Below the pieces are notes generated by a model. That model ran no database searches, was not told the origin of the DNA, and was given only the letters and a program-made list of their open reading frames with translations. A DNA stretch of 64,000 nt from Ascarosepion bandense (Eukaryota > Mollusca > Cephalopoda > Sepiida > Sepiidae). The DNA lies in NCBI GenBank assembly GCA_037127315.1, contig JBBBDQ010001688.1, forward strand, positions 3,369,501 through 3,433,500, written 5' to 3'. Made by a program: the position numbers and the translations under genes. Each line of letters opens with the position of its first letter. Within the stretch, counting starts at the first letter, position 1. This document shows, piece by piece, positions 20,985 through 31,289 of the stretch.

Positions 20985-21318
20985 AATGAGAGTGAAGGAA
21001 ATGAGAGTGAAGGAAATGAGAGGGAAGGAAATGAGACTGAAGGAAATGAGAGTGAAGGAAATGAGAGTGAAGGAAATGAGAGGGAAGGAAATGAGAGTGA
21101 AGGAAATGAGAGGGAAGGAAATGAGAGTGAAGGAAATGAGAGGGAAGGAAATGAGAGGGAAGGAAATGAGAGTGAAGGAAATGAGAGGGAAGGAAATGAG
21201 AGGGAAGGAAATGAGAGGGAAGGAAATGAGAGTGAAGGAAACGAGAGGGAAGGAAATGAGAGGGAAGGAAATGAGAGTGAAGGAAATGAGAGGGAAGGAA
21301 ATGAGAGGGAAGGAAACA
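20985..21318 (+). repeat. 15-bp minisatellite with two unit types
   Basis: Twenty-two units of ATGAGAGKGAAGGAA in tandem, mostly alternating between a GTG and a GGG variant. Because 15 is a multiple of 3 the array stays open (MRVKE/MRGKE), but the frame runs on into an (ATCT)n array, so I do not call it a gene. Confidence 0.93.
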
Positions 21319-21480
21319 GAGGAGGGAAAAAAAAGAAAAAAGGTTACAATGAAACAGAAGATGATGATAATTGATATTGCATTTCAGTTTTTGAAAATCC
21401 TAGTTAAAAAGAAAGGAAGAAGCTGGAAGTGTTCCACAATCAAGATATGGGGACGAAAAAAACATTCTTTTCTACTTGTC

Positions 21481-21482
<2 letters not shown>

Positions 21483-21538
<56 letters not shown>

Positions 21539-21551
21539 ACAGTTTGTTCAG

Positions 21552-21599
<48 letters not shown>
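21483..21599. repeat. (ATCT)n microsatellite with one interruption
   Basis: Two ATCT runs separated by ACAGTTTGTTCAG, resembling the interruption of the array at 3.6 kb. Confidence 0.96.
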
Positions 21600-22193
21600 C
21601 AGACTGCACGCAAACTGAAATCGAGATATAAATATTACAGACCGAACGTACTTTTGAAGGTCAACATCTTGGGATATGGCAAAGGAACGCCTCGCACCCG
21701 ATCCTTACTCCTGAAGGAAAGCGGTGTTTAATAGTCAGTGAGACTTTGGACAGAATCATGTTGAGCATCAGTTCGAAAAGTTCTTGATGTTTATGTCGCT
21801 GAGAATTTTGGCACAGGATCTGAATACAGCATATCATGAATGTGGTAGCATGTGGCGCTTCCAGTGGATTGCATTAAGTATTCGCATTGTGCATTCTTTC
21901 TGTCTCTCGTTTTCAAGCAATGAGAACAGAACGACAGTTTTGACATAGCACATAGGAAAATGTGCCTTCTAAAAGCTAAACAAAGTATTAACAAATAGGA
22001 AAAATTAATTAGGAAAAAAATATTTCTAAACAGCTTTTCTTGCATTAATCCTCCTATGTGGCAGTAAATGCTCTCCTATCACGAGAAAACTATTCAACAA
22101 AAATTGGAATCATGGACGAAGCATGTGACCAACGAGGAAGTTTAAAAGAAAAAGAGAACAAAGGAGATACTTAGAATCAGAAAGAACTACCGA
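21600..22193. other. No recognised feature
   Basis: No frame or repeat that I can name. Confidence 0.4.
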
Positions 22194-22847
22194 TAGTGTG
22201 CAAAAGTATTAGGACAAGAACTATTTTATCTTTTATGAGGCATCAAAATAAAGTTTATAATCACCCCTGTCCAAACACTTTTGCACACTGCCAGTAGTGT
22301 GTAAAAGTATTAGGACACGGGTGATTTTCCTAAAAATCTCACTGAAATACAAATACGGGGTGAAAAGCCAAGTAAATTGCTAAGAAATATTGATTATTTA
22401 AAGCTAGGTGTAAAAGAAATATTTTAAAAAGATGTTATATATAACTTTTTCCATTTTTTATTAAACACGTTATTTTGAAACTACTCATTATTCTATTATC
22501 CTTGGATATTACTAAGGTTTTACTTATCCCCCACTTCTGGAATTGATAAATCTAATGTTACTTTGCAAGACACACTTAGTGAACAAATACAAGCTGCTTG
22601 GCAGAAGATACCATTAGATACATTTAAGAAGCTTGTGATATCAATGCCTGACAGAATGAAGGCTGTGATCAAAGCAAAAGGCTATTATACTAAATATTAA
22701 ATTTATTCTGTAACAAGTATTTTTCTTGTTAAAGCAATTGTTGAGTAAATCAAATAAAATTAATTTAATTAAATTGTTTACTTTCTGTCAATATGCCTCA
22801 TAAAAGATAAAATAGTTATTGTCCTAATACTTTTGCACAGTACTGTA
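22194..22847 (+). mobile_element. Tc1-like DNA transposon remnant with nested inverted ends
   Basis: Outer ends are inverted repeats with the Tc1-type word GTGCAAAAGTATTAGGACA, homologous over about 48 bp. A second inward end, TAGTGTGTAAAAGTATTAGG, starts at about 22293, and its mirror precedes it, so the left side holds a small extra element of about 100 bp. The interior keeps only the last 49 codons of a transposase. Confidence 0.82.
22551..22700 (+). pseudogene. Tc1-like transposase, C-terminal end only
   Basis: Forty-nine codons and a stop: EQIQAAWQKIPLDTFKKLV, then SMPDRMKAVIKAKGYYTKY. The AW-IP--T---LV-SMP-R--AVI-AKG--TKY pattern is the C-terminus of Tc1-family transposases. The catalytic DDE region is absent, so no activity is expected. 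Confidence 0.85.
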
Positions 22848-22859
22848 TTTATTCCTGAG

Positions 22860-23125
22860 ACGAATAATGAGGAAAGAGGACTTGGAGTATTTAACACTCA
22901 CAAGACATATTGAAGAAAAGAGGTGCAGAGGGAAACATCGAGTAACCTATTTAACGCGCTTCTGTGAACAAATGAGAGAATATGGAATGGAATTATAATA
23001 GGTTGACCAACTTATTTTAGAGGCACGAAAAATAGGAAGTAGCGGAGAGTAATGATCGAACATGTTCTTAAGAGAGCTCTATATAAAGAGAAGAATATAT
23101 AACACATGATGACAGATCGTAAAGT
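22860..23125 (+). pseudogene. LINE-C fragment, C-terminal end
   Basis: The plus strand reads MRKEDLEYLTLTRHIEEKRC, RGKHRVTYLTRFCEQM and further LILEARKIGSS. This is the C-terminal GHI-GKR-RGRQR-TYL-SLC pattern of the endonuclease-RT LINE seen at 8, 31-33 and 50 kb. Two adjacent stops. Confidence 0.72.
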
Positions 23126-23204
23126 GGGCTTTAGCGAGTTAGCATGATTAGCGATCACTGGGGAATTTGATCCTCATTGGAGACTTATAAACATGTCCTT
23201 GTGC

Positions 23205-23630
23205 CAGAACTAAGTACAAGATTTCCTCTGTTGTAACTTTGCTACCCTGAGCCTTTTCTACAAATACTTTCATGATAATTCTTCTGTTGAAATTTTCGTC
23301 TAGGGTACCAAAACTGAATTTAAGCGCAGTACTAGGTTGACTGCTAGGTCTCATCATTTGAAATACTAGATGTAACTAAGTTCTATGTTAACCGTTTCTT
23401 CTATCACACTTTTCACTCGTTTTGGTTTCTTCCTTTCCAATTAATTTCTATCTTAAAATAATTAAATGCAATTTTAATTGTTATTTTCTGTCTTCATAAT
23501 TCTTTTTCTTTTGTTGATCTTTACTTAATAGCGTTTTTTCTTTCTTGATATTCTTTAACATTCAGTAATTCCTTGTATTTTAGTGGCTTTATTACCTTGC
23601 TCAAGGTGAAATGATTAAAGAAAGTTTAGC
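23205..23630 (+). pseudogene. LINE-A 3' fragment
   Basis: The plus strand reads CNFATLSLFYKYFHDNS and then STRLTARSHH. These match LASLCLFYKYFHGF and TRLATRSHP of the copy at 11.4 kb. It ends with the tail CCTTGCTCAAGGTGAAATGA at about 23595-23616. No intact frame. Confidence 0.72.
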
Positions 23631-23997
23631 AAATAACATCTGTGATAGACAATGAACTAAAATTGATATAAATATATGAACTTCGATAATTCAGTGAATA
23701 CTGAAATCTTAATATACGTAGGCAGATCCATATTGACATGGATAGAGAGAAATTAGAAATGATATTATTCGACTGAAAGCGATTCGTTGGTAAGTAAATT
23801 ACCATTACCAATTTAGGAAACGACACAAAATAATAGCTTCTTTGAAAGGAAAGAATCTTTTTGCAAAGAAATATTTTTCTTTTGTCTTTTCTAAGAATAG
23901 CCTTTGAAAATACGTTCCGACCAAACTATTTATTTGTCGAATGCGTACAACCAGCAACATCGAATAAAAATGAACAGTAGCAGTAACAATAGACAGT

Positions 23998-24592
23998 CAG
24001 TCAGTTAAGTGCCATACGTGATACACGCTTTGGCGATCATGTCTCAAAAGAGACATGACTAACTGGGCGAAAGATTATCCCACATTAGGTTGCTATTGCT
24101 TTCTAAGGTAGACCGGTTGCCAGCCAAGGCTATAGAACCCAATCTGTCCTGTTATTTGACTCATAACTAGAGGCGGGAGAGATGTAATATTATTAAGTAG
24201 TAATTATTGGGGGATCAGTTTATTACTTCATAACAATACAAAACTGATCCCCCAGTTTATGCCCAGTAGACCCCCTAATCATTTTTTGAACTGTTATGTT
24301 CAGTCACTCAGTTAAGTGCCATACGTGATACACGCTTTGGGCGATCATGTCTCGAAAGAGACATGACTGACTGGGCAGAAGTTCATCCCGCAGTATGTTG
24401 CCATTGCTTTCTGCGGTAGACTGGTTACCTACTAAGGCTATAGAACCCAATCTGTCCTCTTATTTAACCCATAACTAGAAGGAAAAGACGGATTAATACC
24501 TTTCCCAAAGGTATTTGTGCGTAAGTGAATGCAAGGAATTCAACTGGAATTCGAACTCGGCTCCCCAATTTGTCTTTCCGAGTCGATGCCAA
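23998..24592 (-). mobile_element. Dimeric SINE-1 with palindromic linker
   Basis: From right to left: a full SINE-1 with tRNA head (24298-24592), a linker, and a second SINE-1 body without a head (23998-24180). The linker contains GGGGGATCAGTTT (24209-24221) and its exact inverse (24241-24253). The same order occurs at 30.8-31.2 and 63.2-63.8 kb, so the dimer probably spread as one unit. Confidence 0.82.
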
Positions 24593-24629
24593 TCTAGTAT
24601 CATGCTTAAATTTATGTAGTCGGGGTTTT

Positions 24630-24632
<3 letters not shown>

Positions 24633-24670
<38 letters not shown>
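24633..24670. repeat. (TA)n microsatellite
   Basis: About 18 TA units. Confidence 0.95.
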
Positions 24671-24672
<2 letters not shown>

Positions 24673-24721
24673 TCCTGCATGTATGTAGACATATGTAACT
24701 TTTAACAAACAGGTAAAAAGA

Positions 24722-25012
24722 ACACATGGCCCAGTAGATATAGACGTTGGTTAGTTCCTGTGACTTGACCCAAAGCCTTGTGAGTTCAATACTAGGCTAC
24801 AGCAGTGGTGAACAAGTAACTTGCAGAGTTAGAGGGAGAAAACTCATGACAGTTTGTCGAGGCTTTACGCAAGGAATAAGGATGATATACCCTTGTGATT
24901 GTAATAAAGGGTTTGGTTCGGAATTTCTTGCATCTGAAGAAGGCCGGAGCGTACAATGGCTGAAACGTCGTACAAGTGGCAACAAAGATGAGGACAATAG
25001 TCCGACTAATTT
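24722..25012 (+). mobile_element. SINE-2: tRNA-derived SINE with hammerhead (single full copy)
   Basis: The head has an A box TGGCCCAGTAG (24727-24737; TGGCCCAGTGG in other copies) and a B box AGTTCAATAC (24783-24792). A body follows with the conserved words GGCTTTACGCAAGG and TTGGTTCGGAATTTC. Then comes a hammerhead motif (24930-24973), and the end has CAACAAAGATGAGGACAATAG. Polymerase III transcription from the tRNA-like head is expected for such elements. Relatives: 10.1, 27.9, 37.7, 44.4-45.0, 46.7, 53.2 and, more distantly, 55.9 kb. Confidence 0.82.
24930..24973 (+). ncRNA. Hammerhead motif of SINE-2
   Basis: Core CTGAAGA (24934-24940) matches CUGANGA. Stem II is 24942-24946 with 24957-24961, in which two C-to-T changes are tolerated as G-U pairs. 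GAAA is at 24962-24965, followed by ACGU and the triplet GUC. ACGU is self-complementary, so stem III could form between two molecules, as proposed for hammerheads of this short type. Stem I is weak in this copy. Confidence 0.65.
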
Positions 25013-25397
25013 AAATAAGATAAAAAGACGAATCATCAAAACAGTTGTTATGAAAATATTTGCGGAAAAGATAGTGAGAATCCACGTGACGCTGGTGAGA
25101 AAGTGACTAAAGTCGAGATGCCTGATCAATGCAAGGACGAATGGTAGATTTATGAATGTGCAAGTCAAGTATGGTAGTTTGTGAAGAGAGTAACGAGCAA
25201 TGGCGGCCTTGGTCTAATTCTTGCGATGAATTTCAGTTTGTGCTTTTCGGAATGTCCTATCAACTCCGCATGACATTCTCAGCTTGGCACCTGAGCCAAC
25301 ATTTATCTTCAGTTTCTCTTCATCCGCAAAGAAAATCTTATAATCAAGAACCATTTCGATGCGAATAGTTGTACTAACATATTTTAATTCATTGGCC

Positions 25398-25400
<3 letters not shown>
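25013..25400. other. No recognised feature
   Basis: No convincing frame. A short word, CATTGCAGAA-like, does not suffice to name a repeat. Confidence 0.4.

Positions 25401-25441
<41 letters not shown>
25401..25441. repeat. (AC)n microsatellite
   Basis: About 20 AC units. Confidence 0.96.
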
Positions 25442-25442
<1 letters not shown>

Positions 25443-25495
25443 GTGCGCACATACACATATATACACAATTTTGTATGTCATTCTGTATGTAGACA

Positions 25496-26006
25496 CTGGC
25501 AGTATAGCCCGACGTTGCTCGGGTGTAATGAAAGCTTTAAAACTAATCCATGGTCCTGGAGCTTAGACTCTTTGGACGTTGGCACGAAAGACTAAAAAGC
25601 AATAGTTGTTTCCGGTTAAAGCGAAACTGTAGACTGAAAGAAAAATGAATGGATGTAAGTCAAATTTTTATTTCCTGGTATCGATATCAAATTTTCTGCA
25701 CTATTGTAAGAACTGCAACCTTAAAACCTCTGAATATAGTTTCTTATGTCTTTGTCTATGAGTGTATCAAATTTGATTAAAATCGGACCACACCGTCTAT
25801 AACCCGATTTTTTCGATTATCGACTATCGATATTTATCAGGTGTACCTCGACACAAAACCTAGCCAAGAACACTCGCAGACGCTTATAGTACAAATGTGT
25901 AAATTTTCAAGAAAATCGTTTCAGCCGTTTCGGAGTCTATAGGTAACGGACACACACACAGACACACCCACACAGAGACAAAGTTCCATTTATAAATAAG
26001 TTTAGA
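25496..26006 (-). mobile_element. Non-autonomous Helitron (Helitron A)
   Basis: On the minus strand it starts TCTAAACTTATTTATAAATG after an A (26007) and ends with a hairpin-like CCCGAGCAACGTCGGGC and GCTATACTGCCAG before T. The standard Helitron end CTAG reads CCAG here. Helitrons insert between A and T, begin TC and end CTRR after a hairpin. No Rep/helicase coding sequence. Its 3' part matches Helitron C. Confidence 0.8.
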
Positions 26007-26074
26007 TATGTAACCTTTAAGAAACCCATTTGGAAAGAACTATATGAGGTTTCGGTAAATCATCTATGCACATA

Positions 26075-26355
26075 TGCGTTGTGGTGCAGTGGATATCGGC
26101 TCGCAATAAGAAATCGAAGAGCCGAGTTCGAATTCTAGTTGAATTCGTTGCATTCGCTTACGTGCTAATACCCTATTAATCCGTCTCTTGCCTTCAGCTA
26201 TGGGTTAAATAACTGGACCGATTGGATTCTATAGCCTCGATCAAGCCAATCTACCGCAGAAAGTAATGCCAACCTACTACAGGAAAATATCTGTTTTATC
26301 TTTCGAGTCATGATCGCTTAAGCGTGTCTTACGTATGAGATTTAAGGGAGTAATC
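26075..26355 (+). mobile_element. SINE-1 copy
   Basis: Best A box of the family: TGGTGCAGTGG at about 26081-26091, with B box GTTCGAATTC. The body hairpin is partly lost (TCTTTCGAGTCATGATCG). Confidence 0.87.
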
Positions 26356-26814
26356 GATCCACATATCTATGATGATACGCTAAAGTCCTTTGTAAGTTGA
26401 CAATGAAAAGTTTTTATTGACAGTAACACCTAGTTTTCACTCTTTACTTCGAAGTAGTCTTTTGTCTGTTGTTGTTAACTCGCTGAGACGAAAAATGTGA
26501 TGGAATATATTTGAACATAACCCGTTATATATATCGTTTTATAGTTTTAGATTCTTTGAGATGAATTATCGCAATTACATGCACTGCTATTCAAACTTGT
26601 ATACTAATCTTGATTGTTATAATTACAACTTTTCGGCTATTTATCATTCGAACTGCCTCAGAAGTCTGCCGGTAATACTTGGTAACTTTCTCGGTCGGGT
26701 AAATGTCAGGTTTGGCCAGCTGAAATGATATGAGTATTTATCACCCATTGATATTTTTAGATTGTATAATGTCTTTGTAGATATTAATGGTTTAGTAATA
26801 CAAGTCTTACAAAT
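26356..26814. other. No recognised feature
   Basis: AT-rich; nothing named. Confidence 0.4.
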
Positions 26815-26950
26815 TAACCTACAGTTGGGGAAAGAAGCGGAGGATTAATATCTTTTCCAAGGTTATTTACGCGTAAATAAATATAACGAACCCAACGGGA
26901 AATGGAACTTTGCTTATCTGTTAACAATTCCAAGCCATTATCTATTACAT
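26815..26950 (-). mobile_element. SINE-1 fragment, old
   Basis: A diverged head half: GGATTAATATCTTTTCCAAGG corresponds to GGATTAATACCTTTCCCAAGG of younger copies, and CTATTACATCACCTGCAA to the A box region. Confidence 0.55.
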
Positions 26951-27233
26951 CACCTGCAATTCCAAACTTACTGTTATTCCTAAGCGGTCACCCATCTAGA
27001 AAATGACCAAACTCATTGTTGACCAGACTAATTTCGGTTATCGTAAGGGAACGCTATTATACTGACCCGAATGGCAAAACATATAACGAAGTCAGAGTCA
27101 CCTTCAAATTGTTTATTCCTGCTATTTTAGTGGAGACATGAAATATTTTTTGTCTATTAAGAAAAATATTCATAGATGGTATGTACAGACATAAATGCAA
27201 AACGTTTGTAAATCTACCATTCATTCATGGATT

Positions 27234-27297
27234 GATATACCCTCAGGTGCACCAGATGTGGCATTGCTGCCATATCTGGTGCATCTGGGGGTATATC
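27234..27297. repeat. 64-nt near-perfect hairpin
   Basis: Two 30-base arms (27234-27263 and 27268-27297) around TTGC. All three positions that are not Watson-Crick would be G-U pairs in RNA read on the plus strand. It could be a foldback remnant or a structured RNA; the 4-base loop is short for a microRNA precursor. Confidence 0.8.
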
Positions 27298-27400
27298 TCG
27301 AGTTTCTTGATATGTTATCAATCTTGACCTGGTATCTCGGCTTCAGTGATTTTCCCACTGCCGTAACGTAACTTTTTTGTTCTTTTTTTTATGAATAATT

Positions 27401-27745
27401 TGTTATGGTGAAACACACCTATTCCTCAGATAATGGACTCGCCCTCATATATTAGTAAGAGTTAACAGGAAGTTAATTCGAGAAGTTTTTGGAAAGTTCT
27501 TAGGAGTCCTTAGAAGTTCTAGAGAGTTCTTTAGAGTTCTATTGGAGTTCAGTAGAATTATTAGTTAGTTTCAGTTTAGACATAGTTGGACTACGGCAGT
27601 TGATATTAGTCGGCAGCTAGCCGAATACTAAGGAGTCAGCTAACAGTGGAAGATTACCAAGTTCCTAACATTTTGGGTGCGTTAAGTCGATCAGCAACCG
27701 ATATAGAACGATTATTACCTTTAGTGCGAAAGTTAATCCACAACA
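27401..27745 (+). mobile_element. LTR of the LTR-M group, probably solo
   Basis: Starts TGTTATGG and ends CCACAACA, with AATGGACTCGCC near the start as in the LTR at 3.1 kb. The flanks are TAATT (27396-27400) and CAATT (27746-27750), a 5-bp duplication with one mismatch. No internal coding region follows, which fits a solo LTR left by recombination. Confidence 0.7.
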
Positions 27746-27924
27746 CAATTTTTCTGGTGAACTTTGGCACCTCAGCTTCATGAATTTAAGCGTAGGATGT
27801 GAGTTGCAGTGCATTGAATAACGGCTTGAAATTAGAAAAACGTATTAACAAATGAATGAAATTTATTGTTTTTTTTTAGAGATTTTTTGGTAAAACTTAA
27901 TTTATTTACAACCGACTAATTTAA

Positions 27925-27985
27925 TTTCGTACAAATGACAACAAAGATGAGGACAATAGTCCGAATAATGTAAATACTGTTAAGA
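27925..27985 (+). mobile_element. SINE-2 3' end fragment
   Basis: CGTACAAATGACAACAAAG and GAGGACAATAGTCCGAATAA are the last 60 bases of SINE-2. Confidence 0.7.
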
Positions 27986-28469
27986 TAAATAATATAGATA
28001 TATATTTTCAAATCAGATTAATTATATTTTAAATCAGGCAATATCATCAAATAAAGTTTCCGAATAGTATATATAATTTTTTGAAAATTTTTTTAAAACC
28101 GTGGATTAATTTTTGTTTACATATGTGTCAAAATGGTCGATTTCAATTGAAATCGGTCAAAAACATTCAATTCCAACCAATATAATTTCTATTTGAAATA
28201 TACCAGAGTATTTAGCTTACTGGAAATAGTAAAATTAATCTTTTAGCTTTCAATGAAAGCTAAAACGAAAGTTTGAAGTATGCATTTGCATTAAAAAAGA
28301 TAATTTAAAATCTTAAGTATCGAAAATGATTAGAGGTACCTAATGTAAATGGACCGTGGGACATGAACAGAGAGTGATAATAAGAGGTCAGCCATAGCTT
28401 AGTGCTCCAGAAGGTAAAATATTCGTAGAGCGACTTAATCGCTCACGTCCTCAAAGGAAGCTGCACATA
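27986..28469. other. No recognised feature
   Basis: AT-rich DNA without named repeats. Confidence 0.4.
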
Positions 28470-28560
28470 GAAGAAGAGGAAGGAGGAGGAGGAGAATGAG
28501 GAAGAAAGAGAAGATGATGATGATGATGATGAAGAAGAAGAAAAAGAAGAAGAAGAACTA
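28470..28560. repeat. Purine-rich GGA/GAT/GAA repeat
   Basis: Imperfect trinucleotide runs (GAGGAG, GATGATGAT, GAAGAAGAA). The minus frame through it is a low-complexity artefact. Confidence 0.9.
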
Positions 28561-29049
28561 CTCTTAATTCTCTGAGAATGATGTTCACAAAACAGGCTTT
28601 AATATTTAACGATGCTTTCAGTTTAGCTACAAGGTCCTGATATTTATACATATAGTAATGCGGTCCCAACAGCAAAGATGATCAGATTTCAAATTTAAAT
28701 TGTGCGTCCATTTAACATACTACATTTATTAGAAAATAGAATTACCTTTAAAACAGGAGCCATACAAATGGCTTCAAAGGCCAACACATTACCGTCATGT
28801 GCTCTTTTCCTGTTACGCAGATACAAGCAAGTGTAAGTCATTCATGAAAAACACTGACATGTACATGTCTATTGTATACACGTAGGCAAAGCGTGACGGT
28901 CAGGGAATCAGCTTTTCTTTATATGATAGTGGTTTCCACCTTGAATTAAGTTTATGGCCTGCTTGGATCGGCGCTATTTGACAAGATTTCTTCCTTTCTT
29001 TCCGATTACGAGATCTCGTCACGTGATCTAGGTTCAGCGTTCATTTTCT
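28561..29049. other. No recognised feature
   Basis: No repeat or frame identified; possible single-copy DNA. Confidence 0.4.
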
Positions 29050-29700
29050 TTTTCTAGTAATTTTCTCCCTCTTTTGTTATCTTTTTTCAAAATGTTATTA
29101 ATTCCCACTGAATTAATTTTATTTTGGTTCTTCTTTCTTTAGTCTTTTACTCAATTCTGAAATTCTTTCGTTTAAACTTCCCTCTCCCCCGAGTTTCAAT
29201 AATTGTTTCACACCGGATTTTATTCAAACTGTCATTTTATTAACATTTTTTTCATAAAAGAATAATTTTTCTTTCTTTCAAATGTTATTATTTGGTCTTT
29301 CTTTAAAAAGTCATTCTTTTTTTTTCAAGTATCATTTTTTGTTCTTTCCTTCTCTTTCCCTTTAAAAATAATTCACTTTTTTTTTAAAAAGTCATTCTTT
29401 CTTTTACAAATAACTCTTATTTTTTTCTTTCTTTAAAAAGTATTTCTTTATTCAAAAAGTTATTCTTTTTTCCATTTTATTTCTTTCTTAAAAATACATT
29501 CTTACTTTCTTTTTTTGAAATCAATTGGCATTCTTTGGACTTTCTTTCGAAAATATCTCTTTGTTTATTTCTTCAAGAAGCCATTCTTTATTTCCTCAGA
29601 AAGTCAGTTGTTTTTTCATTCTTTCTTTGTTTTTTTTCTTCAAACTTTCATTCTTTAGGTCTTTTATTTTATTTTCTTTCTTTTAAGATTGTTTTTAATT
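29050..29700. repeat. Pyrimidine-rich low-complexity block
   Basis: Irregular TTCTTTCTTT runs with AAAAAGTCATTCTT words repeated every 40-60 bases. No coding content. Confidence 0.8.
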
Positions 29701-29892
29701 TTTAAAAATTCAGCATCAATCCTCCTGATACTAAATTGTCGAACTTTTCCCTATTAACGTAGACATTAATAAAGAGGAAAACGAACTCCTTTCCACAAAT
29801 ACAGATTATTCTGTCGAATTATCTGCTTCGATCTGTTTTCTTATCCAGTTCATTCATATATTTATTGATGTTGAAAGTATTTCAATTTTCAG

Positions 29893-29998
29893 GCACCTTC
29901 TTCCTATTAAAATACACATGCCTCTGGATCAACCACAGGAATGGTTATGGTATAAATCGCAGATGTGGCCGCCCGATGCCGACGGCAACGACTTATAG
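29893..29998 (+). CDS. Candidate terminal exon of an unidentified host gene
   Basis: A polypyrimidine stretch and TTTTCAG precede an open stretch of 34 codons ended by TAG at 29996-29998. The peptide (HLLPIKIHMPLDQPQEWLWY, then KSQMWPPDADGNDL) is rich in Trp, Pro and acidic residues and unlike the AT-driven frames around it. The exon would start with one base completing a codon. I do not recognise the family. No AATAAA was seen close downstream, which weakens the case for a 3' end right here. Confidence 0.35.
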
Positions 29999-30194
29999 AA
30001 ATCATAAAGTAATTATTAGCAGAAAAATACAGTTGCTCTGAAAAGCAAGGAGGGTAATAGTAACGCTGATATTGTAAGGAAACATTCCGCATTGATTTAC
30101 CAAGAAGTCAGTGTTACTTTCGATTGAAATTTATAAGTCTTTCAATGAAAACAATTTTTCAGTAAAATAGATTTCCCAATCCAAGACAAGGAGG

Positions 30195-30455
30195 ATCGAA
30201 AAAGATGGTATTTTCTAGCAACAACCCAAAAAGTTTGAAAAATATAAGATTTTGTAGCGCCAGCCAACGAAAGTCGATAAATAGATTTTGTAGTCCTAAC
30301 AAACCTTAGATTTTTGAAAAAAAAAATCATTTTTTAGCTCTAGCCAACAAAGCTCGAAAACGAAGGGATTTCCAGCCAACGGTATTTGAAAAAAAAAAGA
30401 AGGAATTTTGTAGCTGCAGGTTCGAAAATGAAATGATTTTGTAGTACCGGCGAAA
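30195..30455. repeat. Degenerate tandem repeat, about 65-bp unit
   Basis: Four or five diverged units share GATTTTGTAG followed by CCAGCCAAC and CGAAAA. Confidence 0.6.
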
Positions 30456-30772
30456 AGTTTAGTCGGTAAGAGGCATAGTCATTCGCTCAAAGCCATTTTT
30501 AAACCTTGATTTTAGATAGCGTTAACAGTTTAGATATTTCTAAACGAGTTTGGCACCATATTTGGCCTCCATATTAAAGTCTCTATCTGACATGGCTTAC
30601 TAAGAAAAAAACTCAAATTTCGAGGTGAACGGTTCGGTTTTGTAGCAACTTGCTCTACGGGCTGAAACTACTCTTAACTCTGTCTCATCTGTTTTCAATT
30701 TTCTTATCTTCTATACTAAATTTATTATAACTAATCTATACTGTAAAATATTTGAAGTGTTTAGCATTTCAC
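30456..30772. other. No recognised feature
   Basis: Nothing named in this stretch. Confidence 0.4.
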
Positions 30773-31221
30773 TCAGTTAAGGGCCATACGTGTCCTGTTA
30801 TTTGACTCAAGGCTAGAGGCGGGAGAGATGTGGGGTTCATTTTATTACTTCATAACAATATAAAACTGATCCCCCAGTTTATGTCCAGTAGAACCCCTAA
30901 TCATGTTTTCAATTATTATATTCAGTCAGTCAGTTAAGTACCATACGTGATACACGCTTTGGGCGATCATGTCTCGAAAGAGACATGACTGACTGGGCAA
31001 AAGATTATTCCACAGTAGTTTGCCATTGCTTTTTGCGGTAGACCGGTTACCAGCCATAGCTATAGAACCCCATCTGTCCTATTATTTAACCCATAACTGG
31101 AGGAAAGAGATGGATTAATACCTTTCCCAAAGGTATTTGTGCGTAAGTGAATTCAAGGAATTCAACTGGAATTCGAACTCGGCTTCCCGATTTGTCGTTT
31201 CGCGCCGATATCCACAACGCA
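30773..31221 (-). mobile_element. Dimeric SINE-1, second body shortened
   Basis: Full SINE-1 at 30925-31221 (head right), linker with AAAACTGATCCCCC (about 30863-30876), and a shortened headless body at 30773-30830. Same order as the dimer at 24.0-24.6 kb; the left arm of the linker palindrome is decayed. Confidence 0.78.
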
Positions 31222-31289
31222 CATCAATTCACTTATATTATATCCTGTATTCTTATGATGGAATCAGAGCAGGCACCATCACTGCTTTC

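Noticed and set aside
20986..21618. A 210-codon open frame over the 15-bp minisatellite
   Set aside because: It consists of MRVKE/MRGKE repeats and runs into an (ATCT)n array; no promoter, splice or family evidence.
26081..26140. tRNA-like A and B boxes as tRNA genes
   Set aside because: They head repeated SINEs and do not fold into a full cloverleaf with an anticodon arm; no functional tRNA gene is claimed anywhere.
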